Shown: piece after piece, positions 24,838 to 36,247 of the stretch
Numbering within the stretch: position 1 is the stretch's first letter
Layout of the letters: each line of letters starts with the position of its first letter
From: Bathymodiolus brooksi
Taxonomy: Eukaryota; Mollusca; Bivalvia; Mytilida; Modiolidae
NCBI GenBank assembly: GCA_963680875.1
Contig: OY804588.1
Location: 74,176,829 to 74,240,828 of the forward strand
Direction: 5' to 3'
Length of the DNA: 64,000 bases
Program-made: the position numbers and the translations under genes
The notes under the pieces: model-generated
Told to the model about the DNA's origin: nothing
What the model saw: the letters and a program-made list of their open reading frames with translations, nothing else
The model's database searches: none

Positions 24838-25400
24838 TCAAATAACTGTAAATTTCCTCTTTGTCATACACGGATTGTTATCAGTAGGACAGCCAGCGTG
24901 ACAGGAGAGCTCCAAAGTCAAGTCCCAGTCACGTGACTTTCGCTTCATTTTTGATGAAAAATGACGTTCAACCCTTCGCTTAAAATACGTCGGTTTACAA
25001 TAAATATTTATGCTTGAAATCAATTAAAATATACGGAAGATGTCTATGGATAAATAGAAATGTATTGTATCACTTCAGTTTTTATTTATATTGTGTACAA
25101 ACATTGAATTTTGCTACTTGAAGTGGACTCAATTTCAAAACAAATGTCAATGTGGTTCTATTTAAAAGAGAAAATTTAATTAAAACAATATGATGGCTTT
25201 CTGTAACATACATTGCCTGAGGAAATCATCTAGGATCATTGTCATACCGACAACTAGTGTCAATGTCTTGTGGGATGCAATTGTTCCACTTAGCCCTACA
25301 CCCACCTTGATCGGATCGACCATTTGCCAAACATCGAAATTCATTGTCTTTCGGAACACATCGGTGGTGTTTCTTAACAACAACAATAAACGACACCTAA
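24838..25400 (-). other. coding-looking Cys-rich fragments, unidentified
   Basis: On the minus strand, about 25023-24838 reads ...DWDLTLELSCHAGCPTDNNP... to a stop. About 25386-25200 reads in one frame NFDVWQMVDPIKVG and in another CLANGRSDQGGCRAKW, followed by NNCIPQDIDTSC. A donor-like GCAAT|GTATGT lies at about 25211. The two fragments may be exons or decayed exons of one minus-strand gene encoding a secreted, disulphide-rich protein. I do not recognise a family, and the reading frame is ambiguous. Confidence 0.2.
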
Positions 25401-26045
25401 GCGTACATCCGAAAGAGTATATTTCATTTGGGAAAGGGGTGTCTATGTCTTTTTTTATTTTTCTTGTATTAATACCGTATTTTTCAGTTTAATTGAATTA
25501 TTTGTATTGCAATATTGTTTTAGACATTGTGCATTTTGTAATTTAGACTGGGGAATTACTATTTATTATCACTTTAAATTTAAAAAAAAATCATCTATGA
25601 TACTAGACTTGCACAGGGAATGTACAACAATTAATAATTCCAATTTAATTTAATTTCAATACAACAGGTACAAGATAAATAGAAATAAATAAATGTGTGG
25701 AAAAAATAAAAGCATGTAAACAAAAATTAAGCGAATTGAAAAACTATGAAAATATTATAAAAAAAAAAAAAAACGTAAAAAAATTAATAATTTTTTTTTA
25801 ATCTAAAAAAAAAGTGAAACCTTGAGACAAAAAGGGGCATAAAAAATTGTATTCAGATATCTTAACCCTTCCTATTATATCAAGGCAAATTAAAAAAAAT
25901 CAGTGTAAGCAAATATTTTTCTTGAAATTAGGAAATTTTATTATCTGAATGAAAGCTACCAAGTTTCATGTTTATCTCACAATGTAAATATCAATGTATT
26001 TGGAATATTCATGTGTTTGACACAACTACAAACTAGCTTTTATAA
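25401..26045. other. very AT-rich noncoding stretch
   Basis: It includes long A and T runs at 25580-25830. No gene was seen. Confidence 0.55.
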
Positions 26046-26049
26046 CATA

Positions 26050-26300
26050 TATGGGTGGTCAAGTTGTAACAATTCTTTCCCCTTGACATTCACAAAATGA
26101 CCAGCATTTACAAATATAAGTCCTTAGGTTGCAATAATTCTTTCTCCAGGACATTCACAAAATGACCAGCATTTACAAATATGGGTACTTAGTTTGCAAT
26201 AATTCTTTCTCCAGGACATTCACAAAATTACCAGCATTTACAAATATGGATACTTAGATTGCAATAATTTTTCCACCATGACATTCACAAACAGAATGAC
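26050..26300. repeat. 65-bp tandem repeat, four diverged copies
   Basis: gyaayaattctttc...gacattcacaaaatgaccagc recurs at 26066, 26131, 26196 and 26261, exactly 65 bp apart. Shorter 'actagcattcacataaaagacacatacagaat' copies follow to about 26430. Confidence 0.9.
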
Positions 26301-26559
26301 TATAGCATTCACAAAATGACTAGCATTCACATTAAAGACACATACAGAATAACTAGCATTCACATAAAAGAGCATATTGAATGACTACCATTCACATAAT
26401 TTTAAGACACATACAGAATACTTGCATTCACATGAAAGGACAAACCAGAATTCCAAATTTCACTAAGTAAATTAAATGACTAGAATAGAATGAATATGTT
26501 TTCTGTTGACAAAATAACCAAGTATTGGTTAATATTGTTTAAAATTGAAGTTAAAAAAT

Positions 26560-27085
26560 TTATTTTATTTGTTCCAATGACTGGAAAAAAGTTAATAAAT
26601 GGGCACATTTTGAAAAATTCTTTTCTGTAAAAGAAAATTTATAAATTTCAGCATTAATATTCATAGATAAAAGATAATTATATTTCTCATAAACAACAGG
26701 CAACATAAGTACCTTTTCATCTAAAAAAAAAAGCATGAATAACAAATTCAACAACATGTTGGAGTGTATACAGGTCTAAATGTCTGTAGAAACTTGTTCA
26801 ACAACTTGGTTCTGGTTCAATATATCTATAAGAAATTGAAAAGTTTGAGATCTTGTTTCAGCTCCACTTTCTGACCTAGAAAATGTGTTACAACTGTTAT
26901 AACAATATGTACCACAATATAATTTATCTTCTGAGCCAAATTCTTTACAGAAATTTAATTCATTCTTGAAATGTTTAAGACAAGTCCTGGTTTTCAATTG
27001 AAATTGAAATAAACCTTTTGACTTTCAGATGAAGTTTCACAAATTACACAAATTACACAATCAAAAAGTTCTTTTCTGAATGACT
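26560..27085 (-). pseudogene. degenerate minus-strand open frame, unidentified
   Basis: Two open segments (26997-26776 and 26757-26560) share one frame and are separated by a single TAG about 19 bp before the second. Upstream, in another frame, is FDCVICVICETSSESQKVYF. Together they give a Cys-rich N-terminal part (CxxCxxC, then CLKH..., then LYCGTYCYNSC) followed by a hydrophobic, aromatic part. This could be an eroded transposon or host exon. AT-rich composition makes chance frames likely, so this is only a candidate. Confidence 0.2.
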
Positions 27086-28687
27086 TTATTATAATTTATG
27101 ACACAAGGTGTCTTGAAAACTCATGGCATTTGTTTGATGATGTACTTTAAAAATAATTGGAATGCTGGTCCATTTTTTTTACTTCATGGATATTTTAGAG
27201 GATATATTATATCAATTATATTTTTATTGATTTTCAAACCTGTATGAATATATATAAGACTTATCATATATTCTTATTTTTATTTATTCAAATGTTCAAC
27301 CAATAAACATCACAGGAAACTTTGCATTTATACTCATAGAATCTGAAACTAACAGAAAATAAACATCCATTTTATTTAATAGAATCTGTAACTTTGCCCC
27401 TTTGGTATCTTCAGACTCTTGTTAAAAAAAAATAAACATCCCATGTCCAGTGTGTATATATATATCTACCTACAATGATCTAACACTAACTAAAACTGTA
27501 GGTTGTCAATACCATTGGCACTGAAAAGTAGCATGTACACACATCAATAAGTATTTCAGGAAAACAGACTGAAAATGAAAAAAAAAAGGGGGGGGGGGGG
27601 TGTAAATGCTTGACATGAACTAAATATGTAGCCTTATGCTATGCCATGTTAATCTAGAGTGAATTTAACATAATCTTTCACCATTCTCTGCATGGCAAGA
27701 TCATACATTATAATGCAGACCTTTTTATTTTTAAAATGTATTTATTAATTATGTCAATATTTTGACATGTCCATAAATGCCATGGAACCAGTCAACGAAA
27801 ATGAAAGATTTGTTGTTAAAAATGGAATAAAATGACTCTAAATATGTTTGACTACGATTGGTCAAGTGGTTCTTTCGTGTTTAAACAGAAACAGTAACAT
27901 TTTCATCCTAATAGATCGATCAATCTATGAAAAAAACCAGAAATATTTGGTTAGAATCTCGAAATATAGTGCTTCTTGTTTACATCCAAATATGGAATTC
28001 TAGTGACGAATGATGGGGAAATATGCAAATAATCCATACTTTAATACGTGATTCTAGCTATTTTTACCAAATTTATTAATAAACAGCCAATGGGATGCAA
28101 TTGTTCCACTTAGTTAAAGAGTCTATTTTTAGCGCCATTTTTTTTTACAACATTTCATCAGCAGCGGTATCCCGAGTTCCAACGTTGATTTCAAGCAAAC
28201 GATATCATAAATACACGTATTCACGTGTCAGTCAGGTTACAATTGTATTTAAAAAATGGATTCAATAAAAATGAATACTTCTTTCAGTTTTATTTATGAA
28301 GATATTCAGTAAAAACACATGGGGTGTCGACGTAAACAATGCATGGCCGCTCACTTGTAAAGCGTCATGGTCTAAAAAAATAGAGTTACGTCCCTTGATT
28401 TCGGGATTTGACTTTGCATTGTTGGAGGTACGGAATCTGTGCGTGGCTTCCCGACTGTATGTACCGGTTTTTGTTAATGATGTGTCGCTCGCCGGTCATT
28501 AACTAGCACGATCTCTGTCTCAATGCATTTAGTATTTTCTCTTCTTTTATGGCAAATATATTGGTTTTAATTGTTCAGTATAATTGTTTGTGGTTTTTAT
28601 GTTTTAAAAACATTCATTTTTATGTCGGCCGTTGATTGGTTTTAAAATTTGTTTAATTCATGTGTTTCTAATACACGGACCAATCCT
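27086..28687. other. noncoding stretch
   Basis: A purine run with about 12 G's lies at 27578-27600. A 23-bp word (tgggatgcaattgttccacttag) at 28091-28113 also occurs at 25273-25295. The 68-codon frame at 28296-28502 has no recognised motif. The rest is uninformative. Confidence 0.45.
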
Positions 28688-29830
28688 GCAGGATACGTTA
28701 TAAGTCCGGAAATGGCTCAGTTTCATAGAAGGCCGACCGATTCCTGATTGGAAAAGGTTTCTTGCAGTCGCTGCCAACAAACAAGCATTGATAAAATTTC
28801 TTGGCGAATCGATTGTGCAACACTATCGTTTATCATCTCTTGAGATGTCATCCGGGAAAGTTCCGTATCTTTCTGGTGCTTCTAATCATTGCCAAGAAAG
28901 TCTGCAGAGATGGAGTCTCCGATTGCCAAGAGTTATTATGTACACATGAAGAGGCGGACACTCGTATGATTTTACATGCTATCCATGCAGACAAAACGTT
29001 CGGTAAAAGTGGAATCAAAGGTCGGGTCATTGTTAAATCGCCTGATACAGATTTCTTGATTCTATGCATCCATTACTTTCCTTCAATGCAACATACACAG
29101 GATTTATGGTTTCATACGGGTTCTATCACAAACACCAAGGATGGGCGTTTTCATTCCCGTACATTCGATCTGTAGCATCCTCAATCCTGTTTTATGTAAC
29201 ATTTTACCAGCTGCACATGCCATCACAAGATGTGATTCCACATCATCTTTGTTTGGGATTGGCAAACAAACCGTTTTTAAAGTACTTAAAGACAGTCCAG
29301 AAAACTTTAGAGATTTGTCCACCCTTGCAGACTGTGACACTGATAAATCTATAGATGCCGCCAGTAAACTTGCTTGTCGACTGTACGACCAAAAAGGAAA
29401 ACTGAACGAAGATCACGTCGATCTTAACAAATTAAGAGTAAGGTTAGCGACACTGAGGGATGCATGTTTGGCCAAGCTTCCACCCTGTGAAGCCACCTTC
29501 ACTCAGCATGTTTTGCGATCCTCACTACAGATAAATATTTGGATGACTGCCCATGTTGCAAAACCGCCAATGAAGTATACAGTGCTATGTGGATGGGAAG
29601 ACAGGAATGGATTAGTTCCAGTTTATTTCAAAGGCCAGATGTCTTCCGATTTTTTGCAAGACCTTGTTTGTACTTGCAAAGGAAAATCTGTGTGCATGAA
29701 AGGATGTATTTGTTTTGAGCAAAGTCTATCTTGCACAGACCTTTGCCCTTGCCAAGCTGGCGACTTATGCCGCAATGAAAATACCCACCTAGCAATATCT
29801 AGAAATACTGATGAAGTTGATGACATATGA
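28688..29830 (+). pseudogene. Academ-like transposon XPG-type nuclease plus Cys-rich domain, frameshifted
   Basis: Three plus-strand frames join end to end. 28690-28940 gives IPDWKRFLAVAANKQALIKF and ...LSSLEMSSGKVPYLSGA. About 28915-29150 gives CTHEEADTRMILHAI followed by VIVKSPDTDFLIL. 29141-29830 gives LPAAHAITRCDSTSSLFGIG, then a long tail ending in a Cys-rich module (CTCKGKSVCMKGCICFEQ, then CTDLCPC). HEEADTR, SPDTD and HAITxCD are the acidic-residue blocks I associate with the XPG/PIN-type nuclease of Academ DNA transposons, which also carry a Cys8 zinc finger. At least two frameshifts, no in-frame start and no flanking TIRs identified, so it is a dead fragment. The assignment rests on remembered family patterns. 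Confidence 0.75.
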
Positions 29831-31080
29831 TCTCAATTTTTTTTTCTTTTTCATCCAGTCTCTATCTATTTAACCGAATAAAACTGTTGTTATCAAAACT
29901 ATGATCTCAGATAAAACAGTCTTTCATTTCCAACATTGTGACCATCAACTCACGTTAGTCATAGTTGTCCAGTTACCACGACTTCCCGTTGACGTCTTTT
30001 GTTTCATTGAGACTTGGTCTAATGTCTGTTTTAGGCAAACATCACTGTTTTCTGTGCTTAGTAAACGTAGACAAGTTCATACGTACTATGTGTTTTTCAG
30101 TAAATAGCAGTTTCATTTGCTGCAATGTTTTTTAAGGTGTTCTTTTTATATGTTGTGGTGGTTATGTCGTAGCTTGTTTCCGTTTTATGTTTTTTCTGGA
30201 ATTTGCCCAGTCTCTGGACTATGATTTCTTTAACATTTTCTATGACTTGTTCCTTTGTTCCTTCGGTATACTACTGCCTATGTTTAAAAAAAAAAAAAAC
30301 AAAAAACACAACAACAACCTGCCAGTGGACTCTGACCTTGACGTGGTTGGTGGGCTTTCAAACTAACAAGAGAACACTTTCTTATTTGCCAAACACCTGA
30401 GATATTTGGAGTGTTCAGAGGTTTGTAGCCACACATCGTCCAAACGCATAATATGTCCATAGACATTACGTTTTTAAACAAATGTCGTTTGACCTTTCCA
30501 TAAATTGCCATGTTTTTGCACAGAATATTCGTTAAGTATTGATTGACCCTACAAATGATATGTTGCAAACACATAAGCCATTAAATTTGAATTTTGGTAC
30601 CTTTTACGAAGTTTGAGGTTAATAGATATTTTACCAGTAATTAAGTCAAAGTGTACCATAACTGAAACATGTTGTTTTTTTGGAATCCGTCCACCAGTTG
30701 TCAAATGTTAAGGGTTAAAAAATAATTTGAAGGTTTCCTTTAAATGAATATCAAATAAAAATGAGAAATGTTCAAACTATGACAGGTCAAGGTCACTTTT
30801 ATTTCTCATATATACGAAAATTGTAAAATGGCATTTTTTTTTAGAAAATGTCCTTTTGCTATGTATTCAAACAATGTAAAATAAAAAATAAGCATAAAAT
30901 AATAAAATATTAAGCTTAACAAATAAAATTGGCATTCCAGTTTAAAGTTCTTCACAGTCTTGTCGAAGAAGGGAGCCTTTTAAAACTTGTGGTGTGTTAG
31001 TTCCAATTTTTAGATCTTGACCTTTGACCCCAATTTAAAAAAAACGTGACCACAATACATAGCGACAACATCTTTATTTC
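29831..31080. other. noncoding stretch
   Basis: An A-run lies at 30288-30299. Short frames have no motif. No clear repeat was seen. Confidence 0.5.
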
Positions 31081-32052
31081 GATGCGGCTTGTTCTCCTCA
31101 TTCCAACGATGTTTCATACAGGTGTGTGTAATTCCGTTAAGGCAAATTCGCAAAAATCTTTCGTCGGGCACCCTACTATATGTTCCACGGCTGTACCACA
31201 ACAAATAAACAAAACGTTGAGCCTTGAAAACTTTCGACGTCATGGGGCTACACCAAGGTTTTATTTACATGTAGTTAACATTTAAATTATTGAAACTGTT
31301 TCGCAAACCCATTGTTTTGTTATGTGATATATTAATGTTATATTTATAAAGTTTATAAAATTTACTACATATGAAACTGTATTGATTTAGAAATTTAGTA
31401 CAATATTTTCCTTCATTGAAGAATGACGTCAAAGGTACGGACATCTAGAGATACGAAAAATGAAAATAAAAGAGGCAAATTTATTTAATACAGTTGGATG
31501 TTGTATTTTAAAAAAAATAGGTTAAATCCATAATATATATCAGCATATCAGCTATCAGACAGGGTATATAATGTGACATTTCCGGCTTAGGATCTAGACA
31601 TGGTATATAATGTGACTTTTCCGGCTTAGGATCTATATTCCCTGAGGCGCAGCCGAAGGGAATATACATCGTAAGCCGGGAATGTCACATTATATACCCT
31701 GTCTGATAGCTGAATAACAGATATATTACGGATTTAATCTTTTTTTTTAAATACAAGATCCAACTGTATTAAATAAATTTGCCTCTTTTATTTTCATTTT
31801 TCATATCTCTAGATGTCCGTTTCCGTACCTTTGACATCATTCTTCAATGAAGTCAAAATATGTGTCACGTCATATTTCATGTATAGGGTGTCTCATGAAG
31901 GAAAATACTGTACTAAATTTCTAAATCAATACAGTTTCATATGTAGTAAATTTTATAAACTTTATAAATATAACATTAATATATCACATAACAAAACAAC
32001 GGGTTTGCGAAACAGTTTCAATAATTTAAATGTTAACTACATGTAAATAAAA

Positions 32053-32054
<2 letters not shown>

Positions 32055-32100
<46 letters not shown>

Positions 32101-33345
32101 CTTCAATAGTCAGGAATTTACATTCATATAAAAGCCCATACATTACCACCTGACATGGATGTACAAGGATTTACAACATAATTATTATGTGACTATTGCA
32201 TTTTTTTAAAGTTAATTAATAAGCAAAATATGACATGAATAAATAAATCAATTGAGACACATTCATTCTTTCACATTCTCTCTCTCCCTTTCATAAACAA
32301 AACACCCATTCCTTTACAATATCTGTCTTCTATTATTTTGTGACTTTAGTAACTTACTCCTAATTGATACAAATAAATACATAAACATAAATAACGTAGT
32401 GTACCCAGGTACCTATCCATAGTTAAAAATCTGGAAAAACATGTTTCACTGGGGTCCAGTATTTTTCAAAACCTTTTAAGTTGTTGTTCTTTATGGCTAT
32501 ATATTGTTCAAGTGAATAGTAATTTTTAATTCGATACTTCAATTCTATGATATTTGGAATTTTTTCTTTTAGTTTACATTTATATATATAATTTTTAGCT
32601 ATAAGGATCAGCAAGTTAAGAGTTAAACTTTCTTCTTTAAATCCAAGCAAAAATTGTTCTTTGTGAAATTCAATATTGTGAAAATAGCGTTTAAGACAGT
32701 CATAGAAAGCTCTCAGGAAAGGAAATATCAAAGGACAATTAAAAAATAAATGTTCAACCGTTTCGTCTTCAACATTGCAAAATGAGCACAATTTTGTGTC
32801 TTTAATGTGAATTTTGAATAAAAAGGTATTAGTAGGTATAACTCTATGTAAAAACTTATACTGAAAATTGATCAGATATGTATTCCTACAACACTTTTTA
32901 AGAATTCGAAAATATATAGACCAGTCTGCAATGTCAATCCCAAGTATTTCTTTCCATTTCAAAAATTTTTGAATGGGAAGATGAATTAATGTCTGCAGTA
33001 AAGTAATATATACAAACTTTAAACTTTTTGTATATATTAGTCTGTCTAAAAAGTCATCTTTTGGATGAAAATTTTCTGTATTGATATTATCAATGTTATC
33101 CTTTAAGCACTTTTTAATATCAGTAGGAATGTTTGAGATTAATGTGTAATATCGAATGAAGTTGTTACTTTTAATTAATGTTTTAATCTTTTCAAAAGTC
33201 AAGAAATTTTTTGTAACAGTATCCATCATATGATTTAAGTTTGTTACACCTGCATTTTCCCATCTCATATAAAAAGGGAAATCATCAATCGATACAAAGT
33301 TAAGTAGATCAAGAGATAAACACTCCTTTATATTCAATTTTACAA
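32055..33345 (-). mobile_element. 5'-truncated LINE with poly(A) tail and 14-bp target duplication
   Basis: A T-run of 46 bases at 32055-32100 is the poly(A) tail on the minus strand. gtaaataaaacctt flanks both sides (32043-32056 and 33346-33359), and the flanks rejoin into an uninterrupted module A inverted. The body encodes only the last third of a LINE polyprotein. Truncation at the 5' end is typical of target-primed reverse transcription. Confidence 0.93.
32423..33345 (-). pseudogene. LINE ORF2 C-terminal fragment (zf-RVT-like)
   Basis: The open frame to 33397 gives 324 codons. The first 17 or so (MSLENFRRHGATPRFYL) come from the host repeat, and about 307 are LINE-derived. The region after the polymerase domain is present: ...RNTYLINFQYKFLHRVIPTN... 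followed by a CxxC-x8-H-x4-C cluster (LCSFC, then VEHLFFNC; residues 204, 207, 216 and 221). This matches the zinc-binding C-terminus (zf-RVT) of L1/Tx1-like non-LTR retrotransposons. Endonuclease and reverse transcriptase domains are absent because of 5' truncation. The remaining frame is intact without stops, which suggests a young insertion. Confidence 0.88.
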
Positions 33346-33725
33346 GTAAATAAAACCTTGGTGTGGCCCCATGACGTCGAAAGTTTTCAAGGCTCAACGT
33401 TTTGTTTATTTGTTATGGTACAGCCGTGGAACATAGGAGTTTGCTGAATCGATCAGGTATTTGTGACGGAATTAACCGTTGTAATATTTTTTTGTTCGTG
33501 CAGCCGTTTTGAGTATAAAAACAGCATTTAATTTGGTAAAAAATACATTTATTATTCCATATTATACCATTGATTCAGTGAAGCGTAATGTTTTATCGTC
33601 CATGTTTTAATCGTTTTTGGGGACTGAAATATATACCCCGTCTGTTTTCCGAATATATGCTGACATTCAGGGCTGAAGAACCAATGAAAATATGTGTAAC
33701 AAACTAAATTCGTAATATCATATAA

Positions 33726-34640
33726 TATTACGAATTTAGTTTGTTACACATATTTCCATTGGTTCTTCAGCCCTGAATGTCAGCATATATTCGGATATTA
33801 CGAATTTAGTTTGTTACACATATTTTCATTGGTTCTTCAGCCCTGAATGTCAGCATATATTCGGAAAACAGACGGGGTATATATTTCAGTCCCCAAAAAC
33901 GATTAAAACATGGACGACAAAGCATTACGCTTCACTGAATCAATGGTATAATATGGAATAATAAATGTATTTTTACCAAATTAAATGCTGTTTTTATACT
34001 CAAAACGGCTGCATGAACAAAACAATATTACAACGGTTAATTCCGTCACAAATACCTGATCGATTCAGCAAACTCCTATGTTCTACGGCTGAACCATAAC
34101 AAATAAACAAAACGTTGAACTTTGAAAACTTTCGACGTCATGGGGCCACACCAAGGTTTTATTTACATGTTGTTAACGTTTGAATTATCGAAACTGTTTC
34201 GCAAACCCGTTGTTTTGTTATGTGATATATTAATGTTATATTTATAAAGTTTATAAAATTTACTACATATGAAACTGTATTGATTTAGAAATTTAGTAGA
34301 GTATTTTCCTTCATGAGACACCCTATATATGAAATATGACGTGACACATATTTTGACGTCATTGAAGAATGACGTCAAAGGTACGGAAATGGACACCTAG
34401 AGATACGAAAAATGAAAATAAAAGAGGCAAATTTATTTAATACAGTTGAATGTTGTATTTAAAAAAAAAAGGTTAAATCCGTAATATATCTGTTATTCAG
34501 CTATCAGACAGGGTATATAATGTGACATTCCCGGCTTACGATGTATATTCCCTTCGGCTGCGCCTCAGGGAATACAGATCCTAAGCCGGAAATGTCACAT
34601 TATATACCCTGTCTGATAGCTGAATAACATATATTAATGT
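33726..34640 (+). repeat. forward copy of the B-A unit, mirror of the preceding arm
   Basis: A head-to-head junction at about 33725 (aaattcgtaatatcatataatattacgaattt) starts module B. Its first 70 bp are duplicated (33726-33795). Module B to about 34075 is followed by module A (34086-34490) and the terminal hairpin. The 77-codon frame at 34163-34396 on the minus strand is the same repeat artefact as at 31813. Confidence 0.9.
34497..34630. repeat. terminal hairpin of the B-A unit
   Basis: ctatcagacagggtatataa...ccggctta is mirrored by taagccgg...ttatataccctgtctgatag around ttcccttcggctgcgcctcaggg. An equivalent, slightly extended hairpin sits at 31551-31712. Confidence 0.9.
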
Positions 34641-35636
34641 CGTAATAATTTTTTTTTAAATGTCTGTCTACCATTGCGTTTCAGAAACCAAAAATCGGAA
34701 AGGGAACTACAAATACAATTCCAAATATTTTTCTTTATAAAGGAAATTGGTGGAGGAATGGCTTCAAAATATTTTTTGGAAGAAAGATGAAATAACATAG
34801 AAGGTAAAGGGGGGGGGGATCCGATCGGAAATCAGGAATACTTATGTCCATTGACTGTACTAACTTAACCGTTGCACGACATCTTAAACTGAAAGAAAAC
34901 ACAGAAAACTAAAGTAAAAGAGTAACTAGGACTCCACAAAAATATGGGAGCATGGACCAGGTGCACCGGTAGGTAAGCGTTATTTTTTATTTGGCTGAAA
35001 ATGCACAAGAATTTATCTTTGTGCATATACCTAAAAAAATATGGGAGATAACCCCCTCCGACAAAAAAAATTGGCCGTACCACTTTTTTTTAAGGTACTA
35101 CGCCTATGGAATGTCCGGTTACGTAAATACCCTAGTGTATTTCTACCTTGCACCATATTCGCGCCAGGAAAGGTAGCTCAAAGGTCAATATATAACTGAA
35201 ATATTGTTGAAAAGTGACGTTTAAACACCCATAGCCTCATATAAATTATTGCAATAAAATATCGATTAAGTAACGAAATTGATATAAATTATTTTCCAGT
35301 TTATTTAGTATAAAAAGCTTGTTTACTGTGAGATGTATTGCAACCGCCATTTTTTACAACAATCACGTGCGCATGCTCGTGTTTGATGGAAAGCTATAGC
35401 TATATTTAGATATTTTGTGATAATAATTTTATATTGTAAATCGATCCACCCTGTGATTTTTTTCAACAAGATACATTTTTTGTAGTATATATTTTATTAT
35501 AAAATACAATATTGAACTGATTTTCGATAACACTTCAATCATTGAATATTGATTTTTTTCGGATGTTGAATATTTTATCCCCAGAATTATAAAGAAAAGA
35601 TAGATTATTAAATATAAAAAATCCATAAATAAAAGT
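34641..35636. other. noncoding stretch with a repeat scrap
   Basis: 35072-35192 carries the ggccgtaccac and taccctagtgtatttctacc...aggtagct segments shared with 22.9 and 23.9 kb. A SINE-tail word (ataactgaaatattgttgaa) lies at about 35189. No gene was seen. Confidence 0.6.
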
Positions 35637-36070
35637 AATGACGACTAAATTTCCCATTAAAATCCCTGCCCCCTTCACATGCTCATAGCCTTGTCGTGAC
35701 GAGTGGGCTTTAAATTATTTACATTCATTGTGAATAATTTAATCCAATATGAGCATTTAAAAATTCATTTAATATAATTTTGTTATTATATATTACAAGT
35801 ACATAAACAGTGCTAACGTCACAGGTAAATAGAGTTATCTCCCATTAAAAATTTCCGCCATCTTGGAATATGCACATGTCATATATTGACAACACTAAAT
35901 CGGCTCTACAACTTTCAAAGCGTATTATTTTTATTTAAAAACTACATAGGAACCTAAATAAGTTGTATATATATCACATTCCATATACAGGGGAGATTTC
36001 GGTAAATTCTAGGGAGATTTCGGTAAGTCGTGGTACCGCACAGGACCAGACTTTCCAGAGGTCAAAACAG
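35637..36070. repeat. intact copy of the repeat that hosts the 533-bp array
   Basis: Reverse complement of 21856-22005 joined directly to 19318-19630. The join is at about 35777, where ttaatataattttgt is uninterrupted, so this is the paralogous empty site. Confidence 0.92.
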
Positions 36071-36247
36071 AAAAAAGATGCCGACATTTAGCAGCCATTA
36101 CACATACAAGTACATTCATGCAAATTATAACCAGTCTATATTTAAGCAAAGAAGCAAATTAACATTTTTTAAAAATATTCTTTTAAAAAAAAAAAAAAAA
36201 AATTTTTAAAAATATTCATGCAGAAATAGCCAAGCACTGAAATAGAG

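Larger units (their letters stand above)
31081..33725. repeat. large inverted repeat (modules A and B), interrupted by a LINE
   Basis: Module A forward (31190-31640) is followed, around a hairpin centre at about 31640-31665, by module A inverted (31666-32056, continuing at 33346-33440 beyond the LINE), then module B inverted (33430-33725). 31081-31190 matches, inverted, the extension of module B at 24320-24390. The identical 77-codon frames inside the A modules are repeat by-products. Confidence 0.9.

Noticed and set aside
25273..28113. 23-bp direct repeat as the target duplication of a 2.8-kb element
   Set aside because: The sequences just inside the two copies are not inverted repeats and show no poly(A). 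The length is unusual for a target duplication, so the repeat is reported only as a coincidence to check.
31813..32046. 77-codon frame MSVSVPLTSFF..., also at 34163-34396 on the opposite strand
   Set aside because: It is part of repeat module A and its inverted copies. The presence of both copies reflects repeat duplication, not a gene family.
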